Assembly (NCBI GenBank): GCA_045837725.1
Contig: JBEWZL010000054.1
Coordinates: 1 to 51,321 of the forward strand
DNA: 51,321 nucleotides
Source: Vermamoeba vermiformis
Taxonomy: Eukaryota > Tubulinea > Echinamoebida
Direction: 5' to 3'
In this document: positions 20,282 to 32,300 of the stretch, piece after piece
Numbering within the stretch: position 1 is the stretch's first letter
Layout: every line of letters begins with the position of its first letter
The notes under the pieces: model-generated
Database searches by the model: none
The model's input: only the letters and a program-made list of their open reading frames with translations
Told to the model about the DNA's origin: nothing
Program-made: the position numbers and the translations under genes

Positions 20282-22752
20282 ATGATATCCACGGCAGCCG
20301 TGCCAAACTGGAATAGTGCGTTATATATCTCAACGAATGGAAATTTAAATCTGCGAGCTTCATCTGATAAAAAGATAACGCCACCCAAGCCACCCAAAGA
20401 AGCACCAAAGGAACTTAGAGTTAATGTAAATACTACCCGTTTATCAAATTTATTTAGTTAAACAACGTAATCTGCCGACGAGAGATAACGTTAATTTGTA
20501 AATCTCAACGCAGTCGATCACTGTTGCTAATTACGTGTTTTAAAGGCCAAATATGATTCCAAGGACCTTGGAGAATTGTTATTTCCTGTTGAAGTGACTG
20601 TAGAGAATGTCAAGGTATGTCGAAGTAATAATTTTTAATTATTCAATCGAATGAAATTTATTTATTTGCCAGTTTATTTAATAATGCATTTAAAAGAACA
20701 ATGCAATATTACCAGCGGCATTCTTAATTAATATATTGTAATTACTCGTAAATCCAATTTTACTAACGGATTGGTATTTCAGAGGGCAATTTTCCGCCAA
20801 TCAGATGTCCTAGATAACAAAAGTGTAGATGAATATTTTTTAGTAATAGAGGTACGTCGATTTTCGCTTTAATTGGCTCAGGCATCTAGCCGTTGTTGCC
20901 AATACGTAATGCTGACTATGGTTTCGTAGTACAAATCAAAGCTCACGCCTCTGACGGTAGAATTTATTCCAATTAGAGATAGGTACGGTTTAAAAGATGC
21001 TAACGCTCGGCAAGATCGAGATTGAACCTCGAAATTTAGATTCACGACGAAACACTTTCAATATGATTCCAATACTAATTTAACTGAATAATATAGCATT
21101 TAATTTACCATAGTACTATTACTTTCGTTAAATTCTCGTTTGGTTTAAGACGCCTTAGATCGTGTTTACTCGACCAATTCTCATTTTATTTCCGATAGCC
21201 ATGAAGTTGTTAGGAAGTGTATCAAGAAGAATGAGGTGCTAAACATCAATGTTGTCTCAAAGAACCCTGAAAAATCGACCAAAAAAGAATTTAAACGATT
21301 TGCAAGGTAAGCCAAACTGTCACCTTGATCTGATTTTGAAACTCCCGGAAAAATATTGCTGTGCTTCCAATTAGATAATATGTGTCTTTAACACGCACAC
21401 GTGATCACGATTAGCACCCAGTTAAATATTTGGGCAATTGCTTGCGATCGCTTCGTCCGATCGCGTAACCCGATCTTTTCTTAATTGAATGACGATAAGC
21501 CCTAGAAATCTTCAATATAATAGCGTTTTAAACGCTGATACATTAAGCGCATTTCATATGAAATTGCATCGGCGTGGTACCGGAAATAGCTTCGTTTTTA
21601 GGTCAAACATGGCAGACCTCTACCAGATCCGTGTACCTTGTCTACACGGCAATAGGGCAAAGATATTTATGAAAATGTTCCGAATATATTGCAAATTTAG
21701 CTTCTGCGTACGCACGGACACGTGGAACATTTGACACACGGGCCCGATTTAGCTCCTATTGAATTGAGAGACCTGACATTTGCCTCAATTCTCACTTACC
21801 CTCACTTGTAACGCTATATTAATCGCTTTGCATGTTATAGTATGCCTAGTATTCAACGACCCAAGCAAGGCAATTCGAATCCGAACATGTTGCAGAAGAA
21901 GTCCTCGTTTTTAAACAAAACTTCAGTCATTAGCGTAAGTGTGCATTTCATACATTGCAGTCATATACTTAATAATCCTAAATTATCAAAACTTTTCGTT
22001 AATTACGCACGCGTAAAAATAGTTCAGTTTCATCAAAGTGACGTATTCCCTGATTTGTTAGCTTTGCGCGAAATTGATTCGCCTATCAACTGTACCGCAG
22101 TATTAGGCAATATGGGTGCTTATTTAGGGCTTTTAAGCGTGCTTTAGTGCGCGGACCATTAATTGGAATCAGATCTGACTGTTAGTTTTAGCGCACGAGG
22201 ACGACGTGGACTTTAGATGCTCATAATGGACCAAATGCAGCTGCATCTAATGAAAACGCTGCAGAGAACAAGGATCTCGATGCCGAGCTCAAGCCGAAGA
22301 AGATCAGTTCCAAGTCCAAAAGTTCGCGGGGATTTTCCGGTATCAAATCAAAGAGCAAACTAAAGATGAGCGATGGCAATATTAAGAGGCACTCGGAGCA
22401 GATTCAGAATCCGTTTTATTTGGAAGAAACCGTTACAGAGCACGAAGAAGCATCACCGCAGACGGAGCCGCTAAAGAAGCGTGCTACAAGTAACCCCGCT
22501 CTTCCGGACAAAAGAGCCTCCGTCAAGTTACCTACAGAGACGTCTCCTCGCAAGGTTGATATCTCCGTGACTGTTGTTACACCGCCAAAGGACACGAAAG
22601 TGACGCAGATCACCGAACCATCCAGCAAACCCAATGAAGAGTTTGACAAGCTAGGCTCGAAGGAAAAGCTCATCGAAGACGATGTACCGAAGAAGAAGGA
22701 CAAGGAGAAGAAGAAGTCGTTTAGACGGAGCAAAAAGGAAGGTAACGAATAG
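20282..22752 (+). CDS. Unrecognised protein with globular N-terminal part and charged Ser/Lys tail, 365 residues
   Basis: Seven exons keep frame: 20282-20425, 20546-20614, 20783-20851, 20930-20982, 21199-21306, 21841-21934 and 22192-22752. After a leader with PPKPPKEAPKE, residues about 49-120 look like a beta-rich fold (LGELLFPVEVTVENVKRAIF, VDEYFLVIEYKSKLTPLTVE, VLNINVVSKNPEK), possibly C2-, PH- or ubiquitin-like, but no signature settles it. The last 185 residues are highly charged and disordered (Ser, Lys, Glu, Thr-Pro), with many possible phosphorylation sites and a basic end (KKKDKEKKKSFRRSKKEG) that could bind membrane phospholipids or nucleic acid. The start follows the PIMT stop by 96 bases. 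Two long introns (21307-21840, 21935-22191) contain short ORFs that do not extend the gene. Confidence 0.7.
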
Positions 22753-23485
22753 TTTCAGATCCCAAACTTTTTTCGTTTGCAACTTCAAATCCGATCTTGA
22801 CCTCACATATTTCCTCAAGAAATATGGAGCTTATTACTGTACATAACTCTATTTATTGAATCGCGTGGTTTATAGAATAAATCACAATTTTGCAACCTGG
22901 GACGGAGATCATGTCACCGAAGTTGCTTGTGAAATATAACTCATACATAACTGTCCTGTTTGAGGCGACACCAACTGAGACAACAAAGTTAAAATGAGGT
23001 CAAAGTAATCAAAAACGGCTTTCGGTTCGTTGTGATTTTGGTTTAATTAATTAAATTTGTGCCCAGATCAAGCAAAAATTTACCGACATTAAAGTTGTAC
23101 TTTTACCGACAGTAACACTAGGCCTTAAAGATTTCGTAACACATGATTCGTTGCCAAGCTACGCTTGTGTATTTTGTTCCAAACGTATAATGAAATTGCG
23201 GCACAGCGCAACGCAAAACCCACAAATTTACCTGCCACGTGACAAATTTCGAAATCTCCGCTTTTTCTCTAACATTACAATGCGGTGCTGTATCTGGAGT
23301 TTAATCCCGCCCGTCAAAAGTTGTCAACAATTTTTGTGATTCACGACAGAATAAAATTCTGCGTCGCTTTCTCGCAATTAAATAACTGAAACAGATTAAA
23401 TTAAGCCACAAGAGGTTTTGTTTTGACCCGCAAAACTCTCGCCTTGTATTTTTAGCTAAGAACTAGGCTTAAAACAAAAGAACAG
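22753..23485. other. 733-base spacer before the receptor gene
   Basis: Holds an AATAAA at 22876-22881 for the upstream gene and the promoter of the Sib-like receptor. A weak repeat, TTTACCGACA then about 20 bases then TTTACCGACAGTAA, lies near 23080-23120. No gene recognised; the small ORF at 23151-23339 has no coding character. Confidence 0.4.
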
Positions 23486-26400
23486 ATGCGCACCCTCCTA
23501 TTTACAGTGCTGGTTGCCGCAACTATTGCAGCCGTTTTAGCGAGTTGCACAAGCTCAAGTAAGTAATTACCTCCGCACGTAGTGTTTGCTAACACTTTGC
23601 TCGCTAGACAAGCCCACGGGTTCACCCAATCCGATCTTGAAAGATGTGACCGTGTCAAGCGGCGTGATTAGTGACGCCAAAACTTTATTCCCTGAAGGTA
23701 GCACTCCTCACCCTAGCGTTGCTTCTTCAGACGACATTTTATTCAGATTTAATACAGTAAGTTAACTAATCCGTTGCGTTCGGAAAAAGTTGTCCGGTTC
23801 AGAAATTTTTGTTCTTATCAAACTAACTTTCCTATTCTAATAGAGCACAAACTTGACCTTCACTTTTGTATGGGAAGGAGCTGGCTACAGAAATCAATTC
23901 GGATACTTTTTGCATAATCCCGCGAGCACTTCTGCGCCCAGTTTAGTCACTATTTTCCCCGACTGCACATGGACTAGCGAAGGTGGTTGCATGTACACTG
24001 GATCTAGTGTCCAGATTGGTCCGATTCCTTCCGGCTCTACTGTCGGTTTTTGGATTCGCGCTGACGGTTACGGCAACCCCAATAATCCCGTCTACTACTC
24101 TATCCACAATACTAGCTCGCCAGTGAAGAATCCTGACGGCTATCGTCACGCTGCTTGGGTCAAAACTAACAATGTGACATTGATCGGATTTGAAGATCTT
24201 AACAACCTTGGAGACAAGGACTACAACGACGGTAAGTACTTGTAAAACTCAATTTTGCAATCACGACGAATTTACTATGAAATTGAAGTTTGAAATCAAG
24301 GTTATTGCCTTTTTTAGTCCGAATTTACGTTGCAACTATTTTTTATTTGATTCGTCACGTTCATCTCCGATCGAGATACTGATTTGATTTCTTTCTAGTT
24401 ATGTTCTTCGTTACTGCTACTGCTCAATTGAGCAACGATGGTGATATTCCTACCTTCGAAAACGGAACTTTGCAAGTTTGCACGGACGCCGAAATTACAA
24501 CTTACACTGAGTATCAATGCACTCAATATGCTTCATTGACTGCTCGCAACCCCTCCAGTTGCATCGGTTACCTTCGTGTGCCTGCTGGCTGGACCTTGGC
24601 TCCCAACACTCAAGACACTAAGGACGCCATCGTCGCCGCATCTGCTGCCGGTGTCAACTTTGGATCTCAATGCGTAGTCTTGGCTGGTGGTGTTGGTATT
24701 GATGTTACTACTGGTGGTAGCTGCGGCTCTGGTCTCCTTAAGACCTTCAAGTCCGACAGCAGCTGCTACAATGTCGACTGCCAATATACTATGATCATCA
24801 AGGGTCAAACCTTGAGCCGTAAGTCTTTCATGAACATGAGTTAGGTCACGTGCAGTAACTAACAGCCTCTTGCTATAGAATGCTCTTCTTCTCAAGACTT
24901 GACTTGCAACCCTGCTACCAACGCTAAGTTGTTGTCTCGTTTCCCGACCCTTCAAGTCGATATCCCTGTTTTCCCTACTCAATACACCATCTACTTGAGC
25001 AACTTGGTCGGCACTGCCGCTACTATTGACTTGCCCGTCACTCTCAAGGTTGCTAGCTCACCTAAGGTCGACGTGATGGTTTTGGTTGACCTCAACGGTT
25101 TGTCCTCTGCCACCCTTTCGACTTTGCGCACCCAAGTTTCGACTTTGTTCAGCAGCTTGAACACTAAGAACTACAACCCCTTGATGGGTATTGCCACTGT
25201 CGATGCCAACGGTGCCGTCAACGTGCTTACTACTTTGACTTCCTCGACTGACAGTGTCACCAACGCTCTTAACAACATCGCTACTAGCAGCGCTACTGCC
25301 ACGAACACTCCCATCACCACTGCGCTGTTGACCAAGTTCTACAACAACACTGCTCTCGGCTGGAGAAGAACTGGTACCTACAACTCTGTCTTGGTCATCA
25401 CTGCGAAGGCTTCGACCACCTCTGTCACTAACAGCGTGTTGGCTGCCTCATCCAAGATCAACAGAGTCTTCCCTGTCTTCTTGTCTACTTCGACTCCTGC
25501 TAGCTCTTACACCACTTTGGTGGGCTCTCAGCCTTTCGCTTACTCTGATACCATTGCTGATGCTTATGGTAACATCGCTACCAAGGCTGGCACTATCATC
25601 GACACTTTCGTCAAGACTGTTGAGTTCGACACTGCCGCTGACTTGTCTCCCAACGGCTTCGTCTCTGCTCTCCCTGCTACTGCCACTGGCGTTGCTTTCA
25701 ACCAAACTTTGAGCAGAACCGTCACCTTGACTTACCCTGCCGGTACTGTCAGTGTTTCTCCCGTGCCTTTCGAAGTCGACGTCACTGTCTGGGGTTTCGG
25801 AACTTTGGCTGTCATGGTCAACGTCAACAGAGCTCCTACCGTTGTCAGCAAGCCCAACATCGTGTTGAACGAAGACACTTCTGCTAGCTTTGAAGTCGCT
25901 GGACAAGACGCTGATGGCAACATCTTGAACGTTGTTTACTTGAGCGTTTCTCCTGCCTCCGAGCAATCTGGTTTCAAGACCTCCTCTGGCAACGCTCTCG
26001 TCTTCAATAGTGCTTCGTACACTGACTTCACTGGTCAATACGTGCCTTCATCTAACTATGTTGGTACCACGACTTTGAACTTCCTCGTTCGTGACGGTTG
26101 CGTCAACAGCACTATGGGTTCTTTGGTCTTCCAAGTCAACAACGTCAATGACGCCCCTGTTGCTCGCCCGATCACTCGTACCATCAACGAAGACACTGAA
26201 GCTATCATCTTCTTCAACAGCACCTTCGTTTCTGACATTGATAATGACTGGAGCACTTTGACCGTCTTCGTGTCAAGCTTCCCTTCAAGCGATCCTACTC
26301 GCCTTGCTGTGGCTAGCAATGCCGCTGGTACTGCTTGGAACGCTTTGACTTCGAGCGCTACCGCCCCTGTCACTGTTACCAACAAGTACTTGCGTTACAC

Positions 26401-29400
26401 TCCTGTTGCCAACTGGAACGGCGTTGTCACTTTCAACTACTACGTGCAAGATCCTAGCTCTGCTACTTCATCCAGCACTATCACCATTACTGTCCTTCCT
26501 GTGAACGATGCTCCTACTTCTCAAGACATCACTCTTCGCACCAACGAAGACACTCCCATCACCTTCACGCCTACCGCTACTGATATTGATGGTGATACTA
26601 TCACATTCGAGATCGTCTCTTTGCCCAACACTGGCACTGTTGTTCGTACCACTGACAACAGCAACATCGTTGTTGGCAAGTTCACTTCCAACCCCAGCAC
26701 TTGGACCATGAAGTACACTCCTCCTCTTAACCAGTACAACGCCACTTCTCCCTTGACTACCTTCCAGTTCAGAGTGAGCGATCCCAACGGCGGAGTCTCT
26801 GCGAACTACACTGTCTCAATCTACGTTGATCCTGTCAATGACGCTCCTACCGCTGACAACTTCGGCGTAACCACCAACGAAGACACCAATGTGGTCATTG
26901 ACTTCTCCAACTACATTCGTGACGTTGATGATACTCTTGCCAACCTCAAGGTCTACATCAAGAGCCCTCCTTTGACGTCTTTGGGCCGTCTTGTTGACTC
27001 TTCTGCCATCACTTCCAGCAACGTTTTGTTGACTGGCAAGACCGCGACCTTCCAACCCTCGAAGGATCAAAACGGCTACGTCACTTTCACTTACTACGTC
27101 AAGGACCCCTCTGGTTTGATCTCTAACGATGCCACAGTCAACGTTACTGTCAACCCCGTCAACGATCCTCCTGTCTTGACCGCTCCCACTACCTCCTTCG
27201 TCTCCAAGGTCTACGGCAGTGTCTCTGTCACTTTGTCCATGACTGACCCTGATCTTGGCTCAAGCGAGACTCTTACTTTGAAAGTCCTCGCCAACAACTT
27301 GGGTTCTTTGATCCCTAACTTGAACGTCAGCACTGGTTACAGCGCTAACATCGGTACTTTTGTTGCTCCAAGCACTACTCCCAATCTTGCTACCGCATGG
27401 CCCAACAGCAACGACGGTTCTGCCCTTGTAACCGTTCTTACTTGGAACCCTTCAAATGTTGTTTCTCCTGGTACCACCGGAAATTTCACAGTTCAAGCTG
27501 TTGATGCTACTGGAGCCACTTCCAACAGCATCGTTATCACTTTGTCGATTGCTGACAACACCCCTCCCACCGTCGCTACTCCAACCACTCGAGTTATTGC
27601 TGAAGATAGCAGCGCCACTGGTATTCTCTTGTTCGGCACTGATGTCGACGCTGCTGATGTTGCCAATTTGACTTTGACCATCTCTTCCTTGCCTACCAAC
27701 GGTCAATTGAAGCACAACGGTGTTGCCATTACCGCCACTGGTTTTAAGCTCACTGTTTCTGGTAACTCCACTGGTACTTCTGCTTGGGTTGACTACGTGC
27801 CCAACGCCAACTACAACGGTCAAGACAGCTACAAGTTCTTCGCCACTGATAGGGCCGGCGCTTCCTCCCTTGAAGCCACTGGCTTGATCACCATTACCGC
27901 TGTCAACGACGCTCCTGTTGGTGGCAACGTTACTGTTCGTGGCCCTGAAGACACCGTTATTTCCATCACTACCATTGACGCCAGTGACGTCGACGGTGAC
28001 GCTTTGACTTTGGAAATCCTTTCTTTGCCCAATTCATTGACCTTCCAAACCAATGCCGGTGCTACAGTCACTACTTCAACCAAGCTCACTCAAGCCGACA
28101 CTTGGGTCTTGAAGTACCAAGCCCCCGCTAACGCTCACAGCGTTCCTACTGGTTCAGTCTACACCTCGTTCACTTACAGATTCAACGACGGCAACGGTGG
28201 TCTTTCTTCGACGTACTACGCGTTCATCATTGTCGATCCTGTCAATGATCCTCCTGTCGCTCAAGACTTCACCATCACCACTCTTGAAGACACTTCGATC
28301 GTGTTCAACTTCACTTCTTTCATTTCTGACGTTGACGGCGACACTCCTCTGACCATCACCGTTCAATCTTTGCCCGGTCTTGGTTTGCTCTACTCTGGCA
28401 CTGACGGCGTTACTTTCACTACCGCTGTCACGACCACTCCCGCCTCAGCTCCTACTCAGAAGCTCAAGTTCACTCCTTCGTTGAACGCCAACGGTCAAAC
28501 TACTTTCACTTACGTCGTGTCTGATCCTTCTGGCGCCACTGACTCCGGTGTAGTGACCATCAATGTGACACCTGTCAACGATCCTCCTGTCTCTCAAAGC
28601 GTTGTTCTTCGCACTCTTGAAGACACCACGTTGAACTTCACTTTGTCTGGTTCTGACGTTGAAGGCGACTCCGTCTCCATTATTCTCTTGTCTCTTCCTT
28701 CCACTGGTTCATTGCTCAGTGCTTCTGACAGCTCGTACATTTCTGAACTTCCCTTCTCCTTGGGCAACCCTGCTTCGTACAGCTACATTCCTCCTCAGAA
28801 CTACTACACTGCACCCAATGCTCCCTTGGTCTTCTCTTTCTACGCTTATGACGGCCAAGCCCGCAGTGTTGTCAACTACACTGTCAGCATCTACGTCGAC
28901 TCTGTGAATGACGCTCCTACCTCACAAGACGTGTTTGCTCGCACTAAGGAAGACACTCCTATAAGCTTCAACTTGCCCGCTGTTGACGCTGAAGACGACG
29001 CCACTTTGCTCATCGCAATCGTTACCTCTGTCAACGACGGTGCTAACACTGGTACCTTCTGGACCTCTTCTGCCAAGACCCAACAAATCTCTACTGGTAC
29101 TAAGTTGACTAACCCCAGAACTGTCTACTTCGTTCCCGCTCCGAACGCTTTCAGCAACCCCACCACTGCTCCTCTTGCCTCCTTGAAGTTCCAAGTTCAA
29201 GATACTGAAGGTTTGGTCAGTGTTGCTGAATACAACGCCTTTGTCTACGTGACACCTGTCAACGATCCTCCTGTCTACAACGGCGCTAGCGTTCTTACCA
29301 TCGACGAAGACACTACCATTGAAGTCGCCCTCATGAACCAAGTCACTGATGTTGATAACACCGTCAGCAGCGAGATGCCCGTCACGGTCACTGCCATCAC

Positions 29401-30673
29401 TGGTCACGGTGTGTTCTCTGAATGCGCTGAAGACGGCTCCTCTTGCGAGCGAACTACCATTTTGGTTGGATCCACTTTGAAGAACGCTGAATGGCGCTTC
29501 ACTTTTGCTCCTTTGAAGGACGAGAACGGTGACAACTACGCCTCGATCACCTTCGTGATTAACGATGGCACTGATAACTCTTTGCCTTACACCATCACCA
29601 TCAACGTCAGACCTGTCAACGATCCTCCTGTCATCAACCCGTTCTTCAATGTGCTCCCTGGTCGTGTTGACATGGACGAAGACACCGAGTTGGAACTCTC
29701 TTGGAACGTCACTGATATTGACAGTCCTGCCACTACTCTCCGCACCTTCGTCACTTCCAAGTTGCCCGTTAACGGCAGAATGTTCGCTTGCAATGTTCAA
29801 GAAGACGGTTCTTGCGCTCGTGGCGCTGAACTCAGTTTCCCTGCTGAAGTTACTGCCACTAACTCCGCCACTGCCACTTGGAGACTCATCTTCGTTCCTG
29901 ACGCCAACGCCTTCGACGCCAAGAACTTCGCTACTTTCAATCTTGTCGCTGAAGACGACTACGAAGCTCGCTCCGTCTCTGTCAAGTCCATCATTCGTGT
30001 CTTGCCCATCAACGACGCTCCTACTATCACCGCCCAAGACACTTACCAAGTCACTCGCGATGCTGATGGCACTCGATTCCTCCTTGCTGACGTCTCTGTG
30101 AACGACATTGACGCCTTCAGAAAGAAGATTGTCTTCGGTGTCAGATTAGTCGACGAGAACTCTGGCAGATTGGAAGCTGAAGGAAGCAATGCCGATTTGG
30201 CTTTCACTGGCGCTAAGGCTCCTTGCAAACTCAACGCTGCCAAGACTGAAGTTGTCTGCACTGATCCTCAAGCTGACATCAACGTCTGGATCTCGTCTGC
30301 TATTGTCTTCTATCCTGCCAACACTACTGGTACTTTCAACTTGTTCTTGTACGTGGATGACTTGGGCAACACCGACAAGCTTCAACGACCTTTGACTGCC
30401 AACAAGACCATCTCCGTGCTCGTCAACGAAGACACCGGTCTCTTGCCCTACACTCCTACCGATAACACTGGTATTGCCGTTGGTTTGAGCGTTGGTGGTG
30501 CCGCTGCCATTGCCGGCATTGCAGTTTTGATTGCCAAGTTGCGCAAGAAGAACGAGATTATCGACAACTATTTCGATAACTTGACTGACACCATTCAAAC
30601 TGGTGCTAACAACCCGATGTACCAAGCTGCCTTCTCTGATGCTGCTAACCCGCTCTACAGAGCCAGAAACTAA
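23486..30673 (+). CDS. Sib-like (integrin-beta-like) adhesion receptor, 2274 residues
   Basis: Five exons (23486-23558, 23608-23756, 23844-24231, 24399-24818, 24879-30673), the last about 5.8 kb. A signal peptide (MRTLLFTVLVAATIAAVLAS) is followed by a DUF4114-like domain with an acidic calcium signature (FEDLNNLGDKDYNDVMFF). A Cys-containing region follows, then a VWA-like domain starting KVDVMVLVDLNGLSS whose MIDAS is degenerate (DxSxS not kept). About thirteen cadherin-like repeats of 105-130 residues run from about 25830 to 30350; most start at VNDAP/VNDPP and carry NEDT and DVDGD-type calcium motifs. Next come a Gly/Ala-rich membrane helix (GLSVGGAAAIAGIAVLIA), a basic stop KLRKK, and a short cytosolic tail with two integrin-type motifs, NPMY and NPLY. 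VWA, glycine-rich helix and NPxY tail are the marks of Dictyostelium Sib proteins, which bind talin in adhesion and phagocytosis. Codon use is strongly biased (TTG, GTC, AAC, AAG), suggesting high expression. Confidence 0.92.
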
Positions 30674-30801
30674 ACACACAACATTTTTCCAAGAATAACC
30701 TAATGTATTTTAACAAGTAATTAAAGCGAAAACAAACAATTACAATTCATCCTTGTGTTGCTTGTTTGACCAGATTCTTACTCGTGACGAGATCCGGTAC
30801 T

Positions 30802-31863
30802 TTATTGAGTATCCTTATTCGTATTATTCAGTTGCTGACTCGCATTTTCCTCTCGTTTGTAGTGTCTGAAAGTCAAGTTCAGTCTCTGCGCAGTTTTGCA
30901 GGTGCACTGGCCGTAGTTGTCTTTCTGGTTGTGGATCGAGCACAAGCCCTGCTTCTTTGGCACCGAGTGCAAGTAATACTTTTGGACATTCTCTATGGTG
31001 ATATTGTTACGTTAGTATCTAGTCTTAAATACTCTTAGTGAACATACGCTTCATTAATAAGAGACTGCCGTGCTTCAACGGCAAAACTAGATGCTGAAGT
31101 TTTTTATCTTTGTGTCGCAGCACAAAATCCCGTACGCATCCTGTAAACATAATATTAGTGATAGGAGTGTATATACGGTTCATTGAACTGACCGAGCGAG
31201 ACGGATGCGATCGTGCTGCCTTCGACGAGAGTTGGATCTTCATCGCTGTGCCAATTAACGGAATCTTTGCCGTTGCGATAATTGTTTAACAATACGCCAT
31301 CGTATATATTACCAGGATCAAGTGCGTCAATGCGTTTTTTCAGATCTTCAAGGGCAGGTGTCATTGGATGCGGAGTCAATGTGAGTCCACTGTAAGTATA
31401 GTCGTATGCTTTATCCGAAGCAATCCATGCCGTGAGGCGAGGCTGATCGACCTTCCATTAAGAGATACAATAAGATACTTCAATCGGAAAATTACTCGAT
31501 CGGATCTGACACGTACCCAAGTTTGTGACGCTTTACGATAAATCTTATGTTCGCCCCACGGAATCGTTTCCAAGAGTTCGGTTAATGCTGTATTTGCTTC
31601 TGTTTCGTTTAAGAAGTCCGGGTAATATTCAAGCACCGCTTCATCTTTTCAAATAAAATTAGTATTTTATCAATAATAATTATAAACTCTTCATACAAAT
31701 TGCGTCATCGAGTTTTCCTCGAAAGGGATATTTTAGATCATCCCGTTATTTTTAAAAGTATTTTTATACCTTCGAGCAGAATTATCCTTTTTCCATCCTG
31801 CGTCGTGTCACTAATGATCGGTGATGGTAATGCTGCCTCTTTTGTTTTGGATAAGCGGAGCAT
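30802..31863 (-). CDS. AlkB-type 2-oxoglutarate/Fe(II) dioxygenase (ALKBH2/3-like), 254 residues
   Basis: Five exons: 31863-31770, 31644-31517, 31451-31193, 31140-31048 and 30992-30802. The N-terminus is polar; from residue about 33 the AlkB fold begins (LEYYPDFLNETEANTALTEL, IPWGEHKI). It continues with QPRLTAWIA, YTYSGLTLTPHPMTPAL and the iron ligands His142/Asp144 in NWHSDED. SVSLGCVRDFVLR, the third ligand His200 in LHSVPK, and Arg228/Arg234 in RLNLTFR follow. These enzymes remove alkyl groups from DNA or RNA bases by oxidation. Between HSVPK and RLNLTFR lies an insert of about 23 residues with three cysteines and a histidine, longer than in ALKBH2/3. The splice site gtcagt was chosen because it alone gives SLGCVRDF in frame. 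It is convergent with the receptor gene, 128 bases apart. Confidence 0.92.
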
Positions 31864-32300
31864 TTTTCCTTTTATTATCTTGCCTAGTGCTGTGTTCTTT
31901 CGCGATAAATAAAATTTTTCTTCAGTGACTATGTCATTTCCCTTCGTGGTGAGTTGGCCAAGTGTTCATTCTGTGAAATTTCTCAGGTTCCATGATACGG
32001 TTGTTTAGTGCTTTCTGTGAATCAAACATAATAAAGTACAAACGAAATTATGTAGTGCCACGGGTGTTGGTTACGAATTTTTTTCATGAAACGATTTCTG
32101 CATTTTGAAAGCTCCTCTTGATACACATCAGTGTAACAGCATACAACAGTCAATAAGGTTATGTCTCTCGATACGCACGACCAATCGCCTGAGACCCATC
32201 GATCTCGATCTCTTGTGTTGCCGAGTGGCTCTGGCGAGTGGCCAAAAAAATATCAATTTCAGTCCACTCGTTGCTATTTATTGGTCTATTGTGTGCAAGT
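31864..32300. promoter_or_regulatory. Spacer: AlkB promoter side and 3' end of the LRR gene
   Basis: 437 bases between two minus-strand genes, holding the AlkB promoter and the LRR 3' UTR. A plus-strand ORF at 32161-32595 overlaps the last LRR exon in antisense and is not supported. Confidence 0.35.

Noticed and set aside
22000-22150. ORF 21842-22147 extending exon 6 of the 365-residue protein
   Set aside because: It reads through a good donor (gtaagtg at 21935) into an intron. The spliced reading continues in frame into the long last exon.
28922-30049. 375-codon ORF on the minus strand inside the receptor gene, with other long antisense ORFs (25448-26038, 30146-30679, 24533-24982)
   Set aside because: They are antisense to a strongly codon-biased coding exon that rarely uses TTA, CTA or TCA, which leaves the reverse strand with few stops. 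No domain or signal is visible in them.
30766-31038. 90-codon plus-strand ORF
   Set aside because: It is antisense to the last AlkB exon, whose sense product carries the conserved HSVPK and RLNLTFR motifs.
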